This document shows, in pieces, positions 43,929-53,794 of a stretch of 64,000 nucleotides of DNA. The stretch is taken from the NCBI GenBank assembly GCA_026414565.1, contig JAOAIT010000018.1, positions 124,001-188,000 of the forward strand. The letters run 5' to 3'. The translations under genes were made by a program, and so were the position numbers. The notes below the pieces were generated by a model that was not told the origin of the DNA, did no database searches, and saw only the letters and a program-made list of their open reading frames with translations. Positions within the stretch are counted from its first letter, which is position 1, and each line of letters opens with the position of its first letter. The DNA is from Verrucomicrobiia bacterium (GTDB lineage Bacteria; Verrucomicrobiota; Verrucomicrobiia; Limisphaerales; Fontisphaeraceae).

Positions 43929-46900
43929 TGGGGCCGTCCGCAGGCGCAGCCGGCCGTGGAGGGGGTCGCAGGAGCCGGAGGATAATTGAGATAAGGTCCC
44001 AGCCATTTTTCCACCTCTTGCAGGGTCATGCCCTTACGAAGGTGGTAATCAAGCACCTGGTCGCGATCTAATTTGCCCACGCCAAAGTATTTGGCTTGCG
44101 GGTGGGCAAAGTAAAGTCCGCTGACACTGCTGGCCGGCCACATGGCGCCGCTTTCTGTCAGGCGAATGCCGGTGCGCTCTTCCACTTGCAGCAGCCGCCA
44201 CAGCGTCCACTTTTCACTGTGATCCGGGCAGGCCGGGTAGCCTGCCGCTGGACGAATGCCGCGGTAACGCTCCCGAATCAAGTCTTCCTGGGAAAGCTGT
44301 TCGTGCCGGCCGTATCCCCAATCCCGCCGCGCCTTTTGATGCAGGTATTCGGCAAAGGCCTCAGCCAAACGATCCGACAGGGCTTCCAGCAAGATGGCAC
44401 TGTAATCGTCATGCGCGGCCTTGAAGGCCTGGACTCGTTCATGGGTCTCATGGCCGGCGGTTACGGCAAAAGCGCCCAGGTAATCCCGCCTGCCGGTTTC
44501 CCGGGGGGCAAGGTAATCCGCCAGACAGTGATTAAACTGTCCATCAGGTTTTTCCATTTGCTGGCGCAGGAAACAAAAGCGGGCCACCTCGCGAGCCGGG
44601 TCCTCTGGTGAAAACACAATGACATCGTCCCCCGCACGGTTGGCCGGGAAAAAGCCATAGACCCCCCTCGGCTGCAGCCACTTTTCTTGAATGATTTTTT
44701 CCAACATGGCCTGCGCATCGGCGTAAAGCTCGCGCGCGCGCGGTCCCACGGTCGGATCATCCAAAATGGCCGGGAAACGGCCCCGCAGCTCCCAAGCGTG
44801 AAAGAAGGGCGACCAGTCAATATATGGCACCAAATCACTCACGCTGACGCTTAGATCACAAGGTGGCAGAGCCGATGCTGGGCCAAGGGTGCGCACTCCG
44901 AGGAACTCGGGAACGGGGATGTCCACCTGTTCCCAATCGAACACCGGCGCCCGGCGCCGGGCTTCGGCCAAGGGTAACAGATGGGCGCGATGACCGCCAT
45001 ACTCCTGCCGCAGGCGCTCGTAGTCGGCACGCAGGGCATGGAGAAATATTTCCCGCTGTTCCGGATTCAGCAGACTGCCCAACACCGGCACGGCGCGCGA
45101 AGCATCGAGGACATGCACTACGGCCCCGTGATACACCGGCGCAATCTTCACCGCCGTGTGGGCTTTGCTGGTGGTGGCGCCTCCAATCAGGAGCGGCAGT
45201 TGCATGCCGGTGCGTTCCATTTCTCGCGCCACATGCACCATTTCATCGAGAGACGGTGTGATGAGGCCGCTTAAACCAATTGCATCCACTTTCTCCCTGG
45301 CCGCCGTTTCGAGGATTTTCTCGCACGGGGTCATGACACCCAGGTCTATTACCTCGTAGTGATTGCACGCGAGAACTACGCCGACGATATTCTTGCCGAT
45401 GTCATGGACATCCCCTTTGACGGTGGCCAGCAGCACTTTGCCCTGGGGGCGGCCCTCACCCGCGGCCTTCTCGGCCTCCATGAACGGTTGCAAGTAGGCG
45501 ACCGCCTTTTTCATGACCCGGGCGCTTTTAACCACCTGGGGCAGAAACATGCGCCCACTGCCAAACAAATCGCCCACCACGTTCATGCCAGCCATCAGCG
45601 GGCCCTCAATGACAGCGAGCGGCCGGCCCAGTTTCTGGCGGGCCTCCTCCACATCTTTTTCGATGTAATCGGTGATCCCGTGAATCAGAGCGTGTTTCAG
45701 GCGCTCTTCCACGGGCGTCTGCCGCCAGGCCGCTTCAGCTTCCGCCGGGTTGTTATCCTTGGGCCGAAGCTGGGCGGCGTAGGCAATGAGCCGCTCCGTG
45801 GCATCCGGTCGGCGGTTGAGCAGGACATCCTCGACGCGTTCACGCAGTTCGGCCGGTATGTCTTCGTACACCGCCAACATGCCGGCATTCACGATGCCCA
45901 TGTCCAGCCCGGCCCGAACCGCGTGATAGAGGAAAGCCGAGTGCATGGCTTCGCGGACCACATTCTGGCCGCGAAAACTGAAGGAGACGTTGCTGATGCC
46001 CCCGCTGGTTTTGGCCAGGGGCAGGTTTTGTTTGATCCAACGCACCGCCTCGATGAAGGCCACGCCATAATTGGCGTGTTCCTCCATGCCAGTGCCAACC
46101 GTCAGCACATTGGGGTCGAAAATGATGTCTTGCGGAGGGAAATGTGCCTGTTCCGTGAGCAGTCGGTAGGCGCGGGCGCAAACGCTGATTTTTCGTTCAA
46201 ACGTGTCCGCCTGACCCTGTTCATCAAAGGCCATGACCACCACGGCCGCGCCATAGCGGCGGATGAGGCGGGCCTGCTCCAGGAATTTCTCCTCGCCTTC
46301 CTTGAGGCTGATGGAATTGACCACCCCTTTGCCCTGGAGGCATTTCAGGCCGGCCTCAATGACACTCCACTTCGAGCTATCAATCATGACCGGCACGCGC
46401 GCCACCTCCGGTTCGGCCGCCACCAGTTGCAGGAAATGGGTCATGGCCCGCTCGGCGTCCAGCAAACCCTCGTCCATGTTGACGTCAATGATTTGCGCAC
46501 CATTTTCCACCTGCTGGCGGGCGATGTTGACCGCTTCTTCAAACTGGTTTTCACGAATGAGTTTGGCGAACTTGGGCGAGCCGGTGACATTGGTGCGCTC
46601 ACCGATGTTGATGAAATTGCTTTCCGGACGGACGACCAGTTCATCCAGCCCGCTGAGATGGAGATAAGTGTCGGGAGCCGGGGGCCGGCGGGGTGGGAGG
46701 TCTTGCACCGCCCGGGCGATGGCCCGGATGTGGTCCGGGGTGGTGCCGCAACAGCCGCCGACCAGATTCAGCCATCCATTGCGCGCCCACTCAGCCAGTT
46801 GAGGAGCCAGTGTTTCCGGCGTTTCCGGAAAGCCGGTGGGGAGCAGGGGGTTGGGCAGGCCGGCATTGGGATAGGCGCTGAGAAAAACCGGGGCCATTTG

Positions 46901-47710
46901 CGCCAGCTCCTCAATCAACGGCCGCATCTCCCGCGGCCCCAAGGCACAATTCATGCCCACGCTGAGAAGCGGCACGTGGGAAATGGAAGTCCAGAAGGCG
47001 CCGACCGTCTGGCCGGTGACACCGCGATTGCTGCCAGCCTGAATAAAAGTGACCGACGCCATCAGCGGCAGACGGAGGCCGCGCTCATCAAACAATTTTT
47101 GCAGGGCGAAGAAGGCGGCTTTGGCATTGAGCGTGTCAAAGATGGTCTCCACCAGAAAAACATCCACCCCCCCATCAAGCAGGCCCCGAGCCTGTTCGTA
47201 ATAGGCCGCCACCAGTTCATCGTAGGAAACGGCACGGGAAGCGGCGTTGTGCACATCGGTGCCAAGCGATGCCGTGCGCGTGGTGGGGCCGAGCGCGCCG
47301 GCCACCCAGCAGGGACGGTCAGGGTGTCGCTGCATGAAGGCATCGGCGGCGCGTCGGGCACAAAGAGCGCCGGCCAAATTGATGTCGTAAGCGTAGGCTT
47401 CCATGCCGTAATCAGCCAGGGAGATGGCCTGGGCATTGAAGGTGTTGGTCTCAATGAGATCGGCACCGGCTTCCAGATAAGCGGTATGGATGGATTCCAC
47501 GATAGCCGGGGCGGTTAGATTCAGCAGGTCATTCAACCCCTTCAAGGGCCGCGGCCACGTGGCAAAACGGGAGCCACGATAGACGGCCTCGTCCAGCTTG
47601 CGCATCTGGATCATGGTGCCCATGGCGCCGTCAATGATGACAATGCGCCGCTGGAGCAGGCGGGCCAGCTCCTGTCCTCGCGTGGTGGTGCCGGCAAAAG
47701 CAAGGCTCAT
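43925..47710 (-). CDS. metH: Cobalamin-dependent methionine synthase
   Basis: 1261 aa, close to the usual 1200-1250. It transfers the methyl group of 5-methyltetrahydrofolate to homocysteine through cobalamin. Domain order is the normal one: homocysteine-binding domain (about 1-335) with zinc ligands Cys254 and Cys320-321 ('VGGCCG'), pterin-binding domain (about 350-620), cobalamin cap and binding domains (about 640-890) with the B12 signature '[11 protein letters not shown]' near residue 768, and the S-adenosylmethionine reactivation domain (about 930-1240). The C-terminus adds a short tail '[10 protein letters not shown]' with two cysteines. A promoter candidate lies directly upstream and there is no room for a cobalamin riboswitch. 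Convergent overlap of 4 bases with the SDR gene. Confidence 0.98.
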   Translation of the reverse strand: MSLAFAGTTTRGQELARLLQRRIVIIDGAMGTMIQMRKLDEAVYRGSRFATWPRPLKGLNDLLNLTAPAIVESIHTAYLEAGADLIETNTFNAQAISLADYGMEAYAYDINLAGALCARRAADAFMQRHPDRPCWVAGALGPTTRTASLGTDVHNAASRAVSYDELVAAYYEQARGLLDGGVDVFLVETIFDTLNAKAAFFALQKLFDERGLRLPLMASVTFIQAGSNRGVTGQTVGAFWTSISHVPLLSVGMNCALGPREMRPLIEELAQMAPVFLSAYPNAGLPNPLLPTGFPETPETLAPQLAEWARNGWLNLVGGCCGTTPDHIRAIARAVQDLPPRRPPAPDTYLHLSGLDELVVRPESNFINIGERTNVTGSPKFAKLIRENQFEEAVNIARQQVENGAQIIDVNMDEGLLDAERAMTHFLQLVAAEPEVARVPVMIDSSKWSVIEAGLKCLQGKGVVNSISLKEGEEKFLEQARLIRRYGAAVVVMAFDEQGQADTFERKISVCARAYRLLTEQAHFPPQDIIFDPNVLTVGTGMEEHANYGVAFIEAVRWIKQNLPLAKTSGGISNVSFSFRGQNVVREAMHSAFLYHAVRAGLDMGIVNAGMLAVYEDIPAELRERVEDVLLNRRPDATERLIAYAAQLRPKDNNPAEAEAAWRQTPVEERLKHALIHGITDYIEKDVEEARQKLGRPLAVIEGPLMAGMNVVGDLFGSGRMFLPQVVKSARVMKKAVAYLQPFMEAEKAAGEGRPQGKVLLATVKGDVHDIGKNIVGVVLACNHYEVIDLGVMTPCEKILETAAREKVDAIGLSGLITPSLDEMVHVAREMERTGMQLPLLIGGATTSKAHTAVKIAPVYHGAVVHVLDASRAVPVLGSLLNPEQREIFLHALRADYERLRQEYGGHRAHLLPLAEARRRAPVFDWEQVDIPVPEFLGVRTLGPASALPPCDLSVSVSDLVPYIDWSPFFHAWELRGRFPAILDDPTVGPRARELYADAQAMLEKIIQEKWLQPRGVYGFFPANRAGDDVIVFSPEDPAREVARFCFLRQQMEKPDGQFNHCLADYLAPRETGRRDYLGAFAVTAGHETHERVQAFKAAHDDYSAILLEALSDRLAEAFAEYLHQKARRDWGYGRHEQLSQEDLIRERYRGIRPAAGYPACPDHSEKWTLWRLLQVEERTGIRLTESGAMWPASSVSGLYFAHPQAKYFGVGKLDRDQVLDYHLRKGMTLQEVEKWLGPYLNYPPAPATPSTAGCACGRPH

Positions 47711-47719
47711 ATACGGCTG

Positions 47720-47747
47720 ATATTAGCACAAGTCCCCATAATGTAAA
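47720..47747 (-). promoter_or_regulatory. Candidate metH promoter with extended -10
   Basis: On the minus strand a TTTACA hexamer (47742-47747), 16-base spacer and TAATAT (47720-47725) preceded by TG make a plausible sigma-70 promoter. The -10 element ends 9 bases before the metH ATG, so the predicted transcript would have almost no leader. Evidence is by eye only. Confidence 0.35.
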
Positions 47748-47795
47748 TATCAATTTATCCTGATATGATGATATGTTGGTCTCTGATCATGGAAA

Positions 47796-47828
47796 ATAAA
47801 AAACGCCCCGCCGAATCCCGACGGGGCG
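47796..47828 (-). terminator. Intrinsic terminator of the small exported gene
   Basis: On the minus strand, a 9-base stem (cgccccgtc / ggcggggcg, with one G-T wobble) with a 7-base loop is followed by T6 and more T-rich sequence. It lies just downstream of the 132-aa gene and separates it from metH. Confidence 0.85.
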
Positions 47829-47854
47829 GAGCAGGGTGCTAGCACCCTGGGAAG

Positions 47855-48253
47855 TTAGCGGGCCTGCTGGCGGGCGGCCTTCTTTTCCGCCTGGGCCTCA
47901 TTCCGGGCTTTTTCCCACTTGGCGTATTGCTCCGGCGTCAAAATCTCCTTCAGTTTGTCAGCCAGACCTTGCTGCGCTTCACGCAGTTTGGCCGCCTTGT
48001 CGAGCTTGCTGAGCGAAGCATCCTGCCGGATCTGCTTCAATTTCTCCTTTTGTTCCTGCAGGAGCGTCTTGACCTTGGCCTTTTGGTCGGCGGTCAGATC
48101 CAGCTCTACCCCCAATTCCTTGAGTTTCTGGGCGGCTTTGGGTTTTGCAGCCGGTTCCGCTGGCGTGTCTGCGGCCAGCACTGGCGAAGCGGCCAACAGC
48201 CCCAAGGCCAGACTGGCACCCCAACACCAAATCAACGATTTATGCTTCATCAT
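47855..48253 (-). CDS. Small exported Spy/CpxP-like periplasmic protein
   Basis: 132 aa with a clear signal peptide (MMKHKSLIWCWGASLALGLL..., cleavage after 'VLAA' near residue 28). The mature part is highly charged and helical, with two 'LTxxQ'-like elements: 'LTADQKAKVKTLLQEQ' near residue 53 and 'LTPEQYAKWEKA' near residue 105. This pattern is seen in Spy/CpxP-type periplasmic chaperones and stress-response proteins. It has its own promoter region, an SD-like gagga about 10 bases before the start and a strong terminator. Function is inferred from the motif pattern. Confidence 0.72.
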   Translation of the reverse strand: MMKHKSLIWCWGASLALGLLAASPVLAADTPAEPAAKPKAAQKLKELGVELDLTADQKAKVKTLLQEQKEKLKQIRQDASLSKLDKAAKLREAQQGLADKLKEILTPEQYAKWEKARNEAQAEKKAARQQAR

Positions 48254-48277
48254 ATCACGTTATTCCTCACACTTTTC

Positions 48278-48309
48278 ATGGTCAGTCACTGGTTGACCAT
48301 CAGCCAGTG
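48278..48309. promoter_or_regulatory. Two interleaved inverted repeats between the divergent small exported gene and asd
   Basis: atggtca (48278-48284) pairs with tgaccat (48294-48300), and cactgg (48287-48292) pairs with ccagtg (48304-48309). The two helices cannot form at the same time. The elements lie 25-56 bases upstream of the exported gene's start. They could be overlapping operators for a dimeric regulator, or alternative RNA folds. Confidence 0.35.
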
Positions 48310-48445
48310 CCCCATTCATTCCAATTGACGCGGGCGGCGGGCGAAGTGTTACCATTTTTTGCCTCCGGATGGTCGCCCCGATTTTCCTGATTTCTGCTAT
48401 TTACAGATTGACAGTTTATTTTATAGTCGCCGCTCGTTTATTGTG

Positions 48446-49459
48446 ATGATTATGCGCAATTCTCTGCATGTTGCCGTAGTCGGCGCGACGGGAGCCGTCG
48501 GCGTCGAGATGGTCAAGACTTTGGAACGCCGCCAATTCCCGGTGGCCAGACTGACCTTGCTGGCCTCGGCCCGCTCGGTGGGCAAAACGCTGAAGTATCG
48601 CGGTGAAGATATGCCGGTGACGGAATTGAAAAAGGACTCCTTCAAAGGGGTGGACATTGCCTTGTTCAGCGCCGGCAGCAGCATTTCCAAGGAGTATGCG
48701 CCCCTGGCTGCCGCGGCTGGCTGCGTGGTGGTGGACAATTCAAGCTGCTTTCGCATGGATGACCAGGTGCCGCTGGTGGTGCCGGAGATCAATGCCGCCG
48801 ATGTCAAACTGCACAAGGGCATCATTGCCAATCCCAACTGCACCACCGCCATCACGCTTATGGCCCTGTACCCGCTGCACGCGGCATTTGGCTGCACACG
48901 CATTTTTGCCTCCAGCTATCAGGCCGTGTCCGGCACCGGGGCCAAGGCCATCGAAGAACTGCGGCGCCAGGTGAATCAGATCGTGAAGGGCGATCCCGTC
49001 ACCAAAGAAGTGTACCCGCATCAAATTGCCTTCAATGTGCTGCCGCATGTGGATTCGTTTCTGCCCAACGGCTACACCAAGGAGGAGATGAAGATGCAGA
49101 ACGAGGGCCGCAAAATCATGCATCATCCCACTTTCCGGGCCAGCGTCACCTGCGTGCGCGTGCCGGTTTACCGGGCGCATTCCGTGGCCGTTAGCGCGGA
49201 GTTTGAAAAGCCGGTCACTGTGGCGGCCGCGCGGGAGGTGCTGAGCCGGGCCCCCGGTCTGGACGTGGTGGATGACCCGGAAAACAAGAAATACCCCATG
49301 CCGTTGTTCACCGCCGAGAAGGACAACTGCGAGGTGGGCCGCCTGCGCCAGGATTGCGCTTTGGACAACGGCCTCTGTTTCTGGGTTTCGGGAGACCAGT
49401 TGTTGAAGGGGGCGGCACTCAACGCCGTGCAGATCGCGGAGGAACTGCTCAAGCTATAG
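48446..49459 (+). CDS. asd: Aspartate-semialdehyde dehydrogenase
   Basis: Converts aspartyl phosphate to aspartate semialdehyde with NADPH, the shared step to lysine/diaminopimelate, threonine and methionine. 337 aa from the ATG at 48446 (48452 is equally possible); the frame is open further upstream without family-like sequence. The cofactor-binding start is 'VVGATGAVGVEM' near residue 11, the nucleophile is Cys132 in 'NPNCTT', 'SSYQAVSGTGAKA' follows at about 155, and the conserved basic/His region is 'VPVYRAHS'. It is divergent from the small exported gene and followed by a strong terminator, so it appears monocistronic. Confidence 0.97.
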   Translation: MIMRNSLHVAVVGATGAVGVEMVKTLERRQFPVARLTLLASARSVGKTLKYRGEDMPVTELKKDSFKGVDIALFSAGSSISKEYAPLAAAAGCVVVDNSSCFRMDDQVPLVVPEINAADVKLHKGIIANPNCTTAITLMALYPLHAAFGCTRIFASSYQAVSGTGAKAIEELRRQVNQIVKGDPVTKEVYPHQIAFNVLPHVDSFLPNGYTKEEMKMQNEGRKIMHHPTFRASVTCVRVPVYRAHSVAVSAEFEKPVTVAAAREVLSRAPGLDVVDDPENKKYPMPLFTAEKDNCEVGRLRQDCALDNGLCFWVSGDQLLKGAALNAVQIAEELLKL

Positions 49460-49493
49460 ACATAGCGGCTCGGGGTTGGTCGGAGCAACCGCC

Positions 49494-49523
49494 GGCTGAG
49501 GCATCCCTGCCTCAGCCTTTTTT
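49494..49523 (+). terminator. Strong intrinsic terminator of asd
   Basis: A perfect 10-bp stem ggctgaggca / tgcctcagcc (49494-49503 and 49508-49517) with a tccc loop, directly followed by seven T. It isolates asd from the complex I operon. Confidence 0.92.
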
Positions 49524-49738
49524 ATTTTTCCACCCCATCGGCTCATTTCATGACCTGGCTCAAGGCGTGGGCGGCGGCGGCAGCTTAAGTTTCTGTGGCA
49601 AGGCTCCTCGGCCTGGGGCCTTCCGGTGGGGGCGTTATAAGTATTTAGAAAGTATTAAAACAGATGAATAAGTGTTACTGTTATCAGAAATAAGTTGATT
49701 AAAATGTAAACTGATGGATATTTGCTCTGACGGGTTGT
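49524..49738. promoter_or_regulatory. Upstream region of the complex I operon
   Basis: 215 bases between the asd terminator and nuoA. The last 100 bases (about 49640-49735) are markedly AT-rich compared with the flanking genes and are the likely promoter region of the nuo operon. No -35/-10 pair or strong ribosome-binding site was recognised with confidence. Confidence 0.4.
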
Positions 49739-50143
49739 ATGGGCAAAACTTATTATCTCGACCTGGTGTATCTGGCGGCTTTCGCCTTCGGGGGGTTGTT
49801 GTTCGCCCTGGCCCCGGTGGTGCTGGGGAAGCTGCTGTCGGCCCGGCACACGCGGCAATCGGCCAATAAAACCGGCCAGTTTGTGGAGTGTGGCATGGAT
49901 CCCATTGGCGATGCCTGGATTCGCTACAGTGCGGTGTATTATTTGTATGCCTTGATTTTTGTGGCCTTCGCTGTGGATGTGCTCTTTTTGATTCCGGTCG
50001 CGCTGGTGTATGACCGCGAATTTGCCTGGCGCGATCTGGTGGAGGTGCTGCTTTTTGTGGGGATCCTGTCCCTGGTCATTGTGTACGCCTGGAAGAAAGG
50101 AATTTTTGAATGGACCCGGAAGTCCAGTGCTCCCAGATCGTGA
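49739..50143 (+). CDS. nuoA: NADH-quinone oxidoreductase subunit A
   Basis: 134 aa membrane subunit of complex I. Three hydrophobic segments are visible (about residues 8-32, 66-90 and 98-118). The conserved region between the first two contains '[11 protein letters not shown]', matching the NuoA 'YECGxxP...' motif, and '[13 protein letters not shown]', a typical second helix with its acidic residue. It begins the complex I operon; its end overlaps nuoB by 34 bases, so the two are translationally coupled. Confidence 0.95.
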   Translation: MGKTYYLDLVYLAAFAFGGLLFALAPVVLGKLLSARHTRQSANKTGQFVECGMDPIGDAWIRYSAVYYLYALIFVAFAVDVLFLIPVALVYDREFAWRDLVEVLLFVGILSLVIVYAWKKGIFEWTRKSSAPRS

Positions 50144-50628
50144 AGTTTGCCCGGCTGGAGGACCTGCTGGCCCTTGGACGAGCCAACTCGTTGTGGCCAT
50201 TGACTTTCGGACTGGCCTGCTGCGCCATCGAGATGATGGCCGCGGGGGCCTCGCGCTTTGATCTGGCGCGCTTTGGAGCCGAGGTGTTTCGCCCCTCCCC
50301 GCGGCAGGCCGATGTCATGATCGTGGCCGGGACCATTACCAAAAAAATGGCGCCGGCGGTAAAGACGTTGTACGACCAGATGCCAGAGCCGAAGTGGGTG
50401 ATTGCCATGGGCAATTGTGCCATTTCCGGCGGGCCGTTCGTGTACCCCGGCCAATATTCCGTGGTGGAGGGGGTGGACAAACTGTTTCCTGTGGACGTGT
50501 ACATTCCCGGCTGTCCGCCGCGACCGGAAGCGCTGATCGAGGGGATTTTAGCGTTGGAAAAGAAACTGACCGGCAAACGGCGATGGCCGGAGGTTAAGCC
50601 GCCGCCGGCCTCGGAGCCGGTGGCCTAA
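50110..50628 (+). CDS. nuoB: NADH-quinone oxidoreductase subunit B
   Basis: 172 aa. It carries the N2 [4Fe-4S] cluster, the last one before quinone, with ligands Cys37, Cys38, Cys103 and Cys135 in 'LACCAIE', 'GNCAISGG' and '[10 protein letters not shown]'. Length is usual. It overlaps nuoA, and nuoC follows 11 bases later. The presence of intact N2 ligands shows the quinone-reducing Q-module is functional in principle. Confidence 0.97.
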   Translation: MDPEVQCSQIVKFARLEDLLALGRANSLWPLTFGLACCAIEMMAAGASRFDLARFGAEVFRPSPRQADVMIVAGTITKKMAPAVKTLYDQMPEPKWVIAMGNCAISGGPFVYPGQYSVVEGVDKLFPVDVYIPGCPPRPEALIEGILALEKKLTGKRRWPEVKPPPASEPVA

Positions 50629-50639
50629 ACAATTTAATT

Positions 50640-51119
50640 ATGAGCATAAATAATACTAATACACCAAAGGAGGTGGCGTCCCCCCTGCGACCAGGGGTGC
50701 ATCCTTTGGCCCATCTCGCCCTTCCTTTTGAGGCGGTGGATTATCATCGCCGCGGCGTTCATTTCGAGGCGCAAGTGGAGCCTGCGCAGGTGGTGCTGGC
50801 TGCGGTGCTCATGGATCAGGAGGGCTTTGCCCTGGATGCGGTAACCGGAGTGGACTGGCCGCAGGACAATCAGATGGAGGTGATTTATGATTACTTCCAT
50901 CCGGCACTGGGCTGGCGGGCGGCGGTACGGACGCGAGTTTCCCGGGGTTTGCCGGAGGTGCCCTCCATTTCCGCAATCTTTCCCGGCGCGAACTGGCATG
51001 AGCGCGAAGCCTGGGAATTTTTTGGCATTCACTTTACCGGGCATCCCAACCTGACGCCCTTGTTGTTGCCCGATGACGCGGACTACCACCCCTTGCGGAA
51101 AGACTTTGCGGCTGCATGA
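50640..51119 (+). CDS. nuoC: NADH-quinone oxidoreductase subunit C
   Basis: 159 aa Q-module subunit, separate from NuoD as in most bacteria. The signature '(A)NWHEREAWEFFGIHFTGHPNL' region around residues 115-140 is the family hallmark (WHERE-type motif), and the C-terminus 'DADYHPLRKDF' fits. It is shorter than the 200-aa E. coli-type domain at the N-terminus. The stop overlaps the nuoD ATG by 4 bases. Confidence 0.95.
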   Translation: MSINNTNTPKEVASPLRPGVHPLAHLALPFEAVDYHRRGVHFEAQVEPAQVVLAAVLMDQEGFALDAVTGVDWPQDNQMEVIYDYFHPALGWRAAVRTRVSRGLPEVPSISAIFPGANWHEREAWEFFGIHFTGHPNLTPLLLPDDADYHPLRKDFAAA

Positions 51120-52249
51120 CGCCTGCTGAGGCCATTGAGGCCGCCCGCCGGGCGGGGAACGAAACCTTCATTCTCAACCTGGGGCCGCAGCATCCGGCCA
51201 CCCACGGCGTGTTGCGCATCAAGTTGACGATGGATGGCGAGTACATTTTGCGGGCTGAACCTGTTGCCGGGTACATCCATCGGATGCACGAAAAGATGGG
51301 GGAAAATCGTACCTGGGCCCAATACCTCCCCAACACCAGCCGCATTGATTATCTCTCCGCCATGACCTACACCCATGCCTATGTAGCGGCGGTGGAGCGG
51401 GCGGCGGGCATTGAAGTGCCACGACGGGCAGAGTTTATTCGCGTCATCACTTCCGAATTGAACCGCATTTCCAGTCACCTGGTGTGGTTTGGCGCCTTTT
51501 TGCTGGACCTGGGCGGCTTTACGCCGCTGCTGTATGCTTTTGATGACCGGGAAAAAATTCTGGACATGCTGGAGGCCATCACCGGCTCGCGGTTGACCTA
51601 CTGTTATTATCGTTTTGGCGGGGTGTACAATGATGTGGATGACGCCTTTTTAAGCGCGGCCCGGGATTTTGTGCCATACATGCGCGAGCGTCTGAAAATG
51701 TATGAAACCCTGGTGACCGAAAACCTCATCCTGCGCAAGCGCCTGGAGGGCATTGGCCCCATCAGCAAAAAGATGTGCCAAAAGTATGGTGCCACCGGGC
51801 CGGTCATGCGCGGCTCCGGCATAGCTTATGATGTGCGGCGCATGGAGCCTTACTCGGTGTACCCGGAATTGGAGTTTGATATTCCCAATTATCCAGAGGG
51901 GGACTGCATGGCCCGTTATCGGGTGCGGATGGAGGAAATGGCGCAAAGTCTGCGCATCATAGAACAGGCTGTAGCCATGATTCCTGCCGGGCCATTTCAA
52001 ACGCCGGGAGTGCCCCGCGCACTCAAACCGCCGCCGGGCGACTATTGTTTTGCGGTCGAGGCGGCCCGCGGACGTCTGCTGGTGCGGATTGTCAGCGACG
52101 GCAAGGAAATGCCCTATCGGGTGCGCTGGCGCACCCCGTCCTTTTGCAACATCACGCTCTTTGAGGAAGCCAGCCGCGGCATGATGCTGGCGGATGCGCT
52201 GGCCTTATTGGGCAGCCTGGATCTGGTAATTCCGGATATTGATCGCTAA
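51116..52249 (+). CDS. nuoD: NADH-quinone oxidoreductase subunit D
   Basis: 377 aa 49-kDa-type Q-module subunit that forms the quinone pocket with NuoB. It contains the conserved 'GPQHPATHGVLR' near residues 23-34, with the His residues lining the quinone site, 'NRISSHLVW' near 117, and the C-terminal 'DGKEMPYRVRWRTPSF' and 'SLDLVIPDIDR', typical for the family. Length is somewhat below the 400 residues common in the family. It follows nuoC with a 4-base overlap and precedes nuoH by 2 bases. Confidence 0.97.
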   Translation: MTPAEAIEAARRAGNETFILNLGPQHPATHGVLRIKLTMDGEYILRAEPVAGYIHRMHEKMGENRTWAQYLPNTSRIDYLSAMTYTHAYVAAVERAAGIEVPRRAEFIRVITSELNRISSHLVWFGAFLLDLGGFTPLLYAFDDREKILDMLEAITGSRLTYCYYRFGGVYNDVDDAFLSAARDFVPYMRERLKMYETLVTENLILRKRLEGIGPISKKMCQKYGATGPVMRGSGIAYDVRRMEPYSVYPELEFDIPNYPEGDCMARYRVRMEEMAQSLRIIEQAVAMIPAGPFQTPGVPRALKPPPGDYCFAVEAARGRLLVRIVSDGKEMPYRVRWRTPSFCNITLFEEASRGMMLADALALLGSLDLVIPDIDR

Positions 52250-52251
52250 AA

Positions 52252-53241
52252 ATGAGTCTCCCAGAACCCATACGCCTCATGGCTTACCTGTTCGGCCTTA
52301 TGGCCTTTGTGGGGCTGAATGCTGCGTATCTGGTTTGGGCCGAGCGCAAAGGTTCCGGCCGCTTTCAACGCCGGCTGGGGCCAACGGAGGCGGGGTTTGC
52401 CGGCTTGTTGCAGCCCATAGCCGACAGTATCAAGCTGCTTACCAAACAACTCCTGGTACCGCCCACCGTGGATGGGGTGTTGTTCCGCACCGCCCCCCTG
52501 CTGGTCATTATTCCGGCCATGGTCAGCCTGGCGGTCATTCCCTTCAGCGACTCGCTGCTGGCGCGCAACATTCATTTGGGATTGCTGGTGGTCTTTTCCT
52601 TCGGCTCCATCCACGTGCTGGCAGTGATGTTGGCCGGGTGGGCATCACGCAACAAATACGCCATCATCTCCGCCGCGCGGGTGGTATCGCAAAATGTGGC
52701 CTACGAAATCCCCATGCTTTTGGTGGTCATTACCCTGCTCATGAGCACCGGCACCACGAACCTGGTGGAAATTGTGCAGCAACAGGCCGGTCCATTTTGG
52801 AAGTGGAACATTTTCCGCCTGGATCACAATCCTCTCGCCCCGGTGACGTTTCTGGTGTTCTACATTTGCATGCTGGCGGAAACCAACCGGGCCCCTTTTG
52901 ACATGGCGGAGGCGGAAAGCGAGCTGGTGGCGGGCGCCATAACCGAATACTCCGGTATGGGCTTCGGGGTTTTCTTCATCGGAGAGTACGCCAACGTGCT
53001 GGTGGGTTGCGCCCTGGCCACCTTGCTCTTTCTGGGGGGCTGGCAAAGTCCCATCGGGATTTTGCCTGGAGCCTTTTGGTTTTTGCTCAAAATGTATGTG
53101 CTGATTTTTGCCGTCATGTGGGTGCGCTGGACGTTTCCCCGCACCCAATTCTACACGTTATTGAACCTGTCGTGGAAAGTGCTGATCCCCATTTCGCTGG
53201 GGACGCTGGTGCTGACCGCCATCACTTTGAAACTGTTTTAA
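52252..53241 (+). CDS. nuoH: NADH-quinone oxidoreductase subunit H
   Basis: 329 aa, about eight transmembrane helices. The hallmark cytoplasmic loop 'NRAPFDMAEAESELVAG' with the acidic cluster (near residues 207-225) and 'EYSGMGFGVFFIGEY' are present. NuoH anchors the Q-module to the membrane arm and forms the entrance of the quinone channel and the start of the proton path. No residue oddities were noticed. Confidence 0.97.
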   Translation: MSLPEPIRLMAYLFGLMAFVGLNAAYLVWAERKGSGRFQRRLGPTEAGFAGLLQPIADSIKLLTKQLLVPPTVDGVLFRTAPLLVIIPAMVSLAVIPFSDSLLARNIHLGLLVVFSFGSIHVLAVMLAGWASRNKYAIISAARVVSQNVAYEIPMLLVVITLLMSTGTTNLVEIVQQQAGPFWKWNIFRLDHNPLAPVTFLVFYICMLAETNRAPFDMAEAESELVAGAITEYSGMGFGVFFIGEYANVLVGCALATLLFLGGWQSPIGILPGAFWFLLKMYVLIFAVMWVRWTFPRTQFYTLLNLSWKVLIPISLGTLVLTAITLKLF

Positions 53242-53248
53242 TGATGCC

Positions 53249-53794
53249 ATGAAAAGCGCCCATGATTTCTGGAAGGGATGCCTAAGCCTCTGGGCGGGGC
53301 TGCGGGTGACCTTGCGCGAGTTCTTCAAGCCCCCGGTCACCGAGCAATACCCCTACGAGGCGCCCCAGATCCCTCCACGTTTTCGCGGGCACATCGAGCT
53401 GGTGCGCGATCCCAAAACAGGCGAACCGATTTGCTTTGCCTGCAAGGCCTGCGAGAAAGTCTGCCCCAGCGACTGCATCGTGGTGGAGGGGGAGAAAAAG
53501 CCGGGCGCCAAACGCAAATCGGTGACCGTGTTCAAACTGGATTTTACCAAGTGCAGTTTGTGTGGCTCCTGCATCGAGGCCTGCAAAAGCGGCGCCATTC
53601 GTTTTTCCAAAGATTACAACTTGGCCGGCTTCTCCCGGGAGGAGTTTATCATGGACCTTTTCAAGCGTCTGGAGGAAGAAGCCCAAAACCAGCCGCCCGC
53701 ACCGCCGCCCCAGCATGAGCCTGGGGCGGAGGCGCGAGCGCCAGCGAAGACGCCGGATGTGGTCGTGGTCACAGTAGAAGGGCAGGGGAGGTAA
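53249..53794 (+). CDS. nuoI: NADH-quinone oxidoreductase subunit I
   Basis: 181 aa ferredoxin-like subunit with two [4Fe-4S] clusters. The first motif is Cys62, Cys65, Cys68, Cys72 with a second-cluster Cys76; the other is Cys102, Cys105, Cys108, Cys112. The second motif is followed by Lys-Ser instead of the common Pro. The N-terminal 35 residues are the usual membrane-associated amphipathic part. A Pro/Ala-rich C-terminal tail of about 35 residues is longer than in typical NuoI. It directly follows nuoH; its stop shares a base with the nuoJ start. Confidence 0.96.
   Translation: MKSAHDFWKGCLSLWAGLRVTLREFFKPPVTEQYPYEAPQIPPRFRGHIELVRDPKTGEPICFACKACEKVCPSDCIVVEGEKKPGAKRKSVTVFKLDFTKCSLCGSCIEACKSGAIRFSKDYNLAGFSREEFIMDLFKRLEEEAQNQPPAPPPQHEPGAEARAPAKTPDVVVVTVEGQGR

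Noticed and set aside
45359-47518. 719-codon open frame on the plus strand inside metH
   Set aside because: It is antisense to a fully conserved metH, has no family-like features, and long antisense frames are common in GC-rich genes with this codon use.
47711-47854. Cobalamin or SAM riboswitch before metH
   Set aside because: The free stretch is too short once the neighbour's terminator is removed, and no B12-box-like segment was recognised.
49524-49738. tRNA or small RNA gene between asd and nuoA
   Set aside because: No cloverleaf arms, no TTCGA-type loop and no conserved pattern were found.
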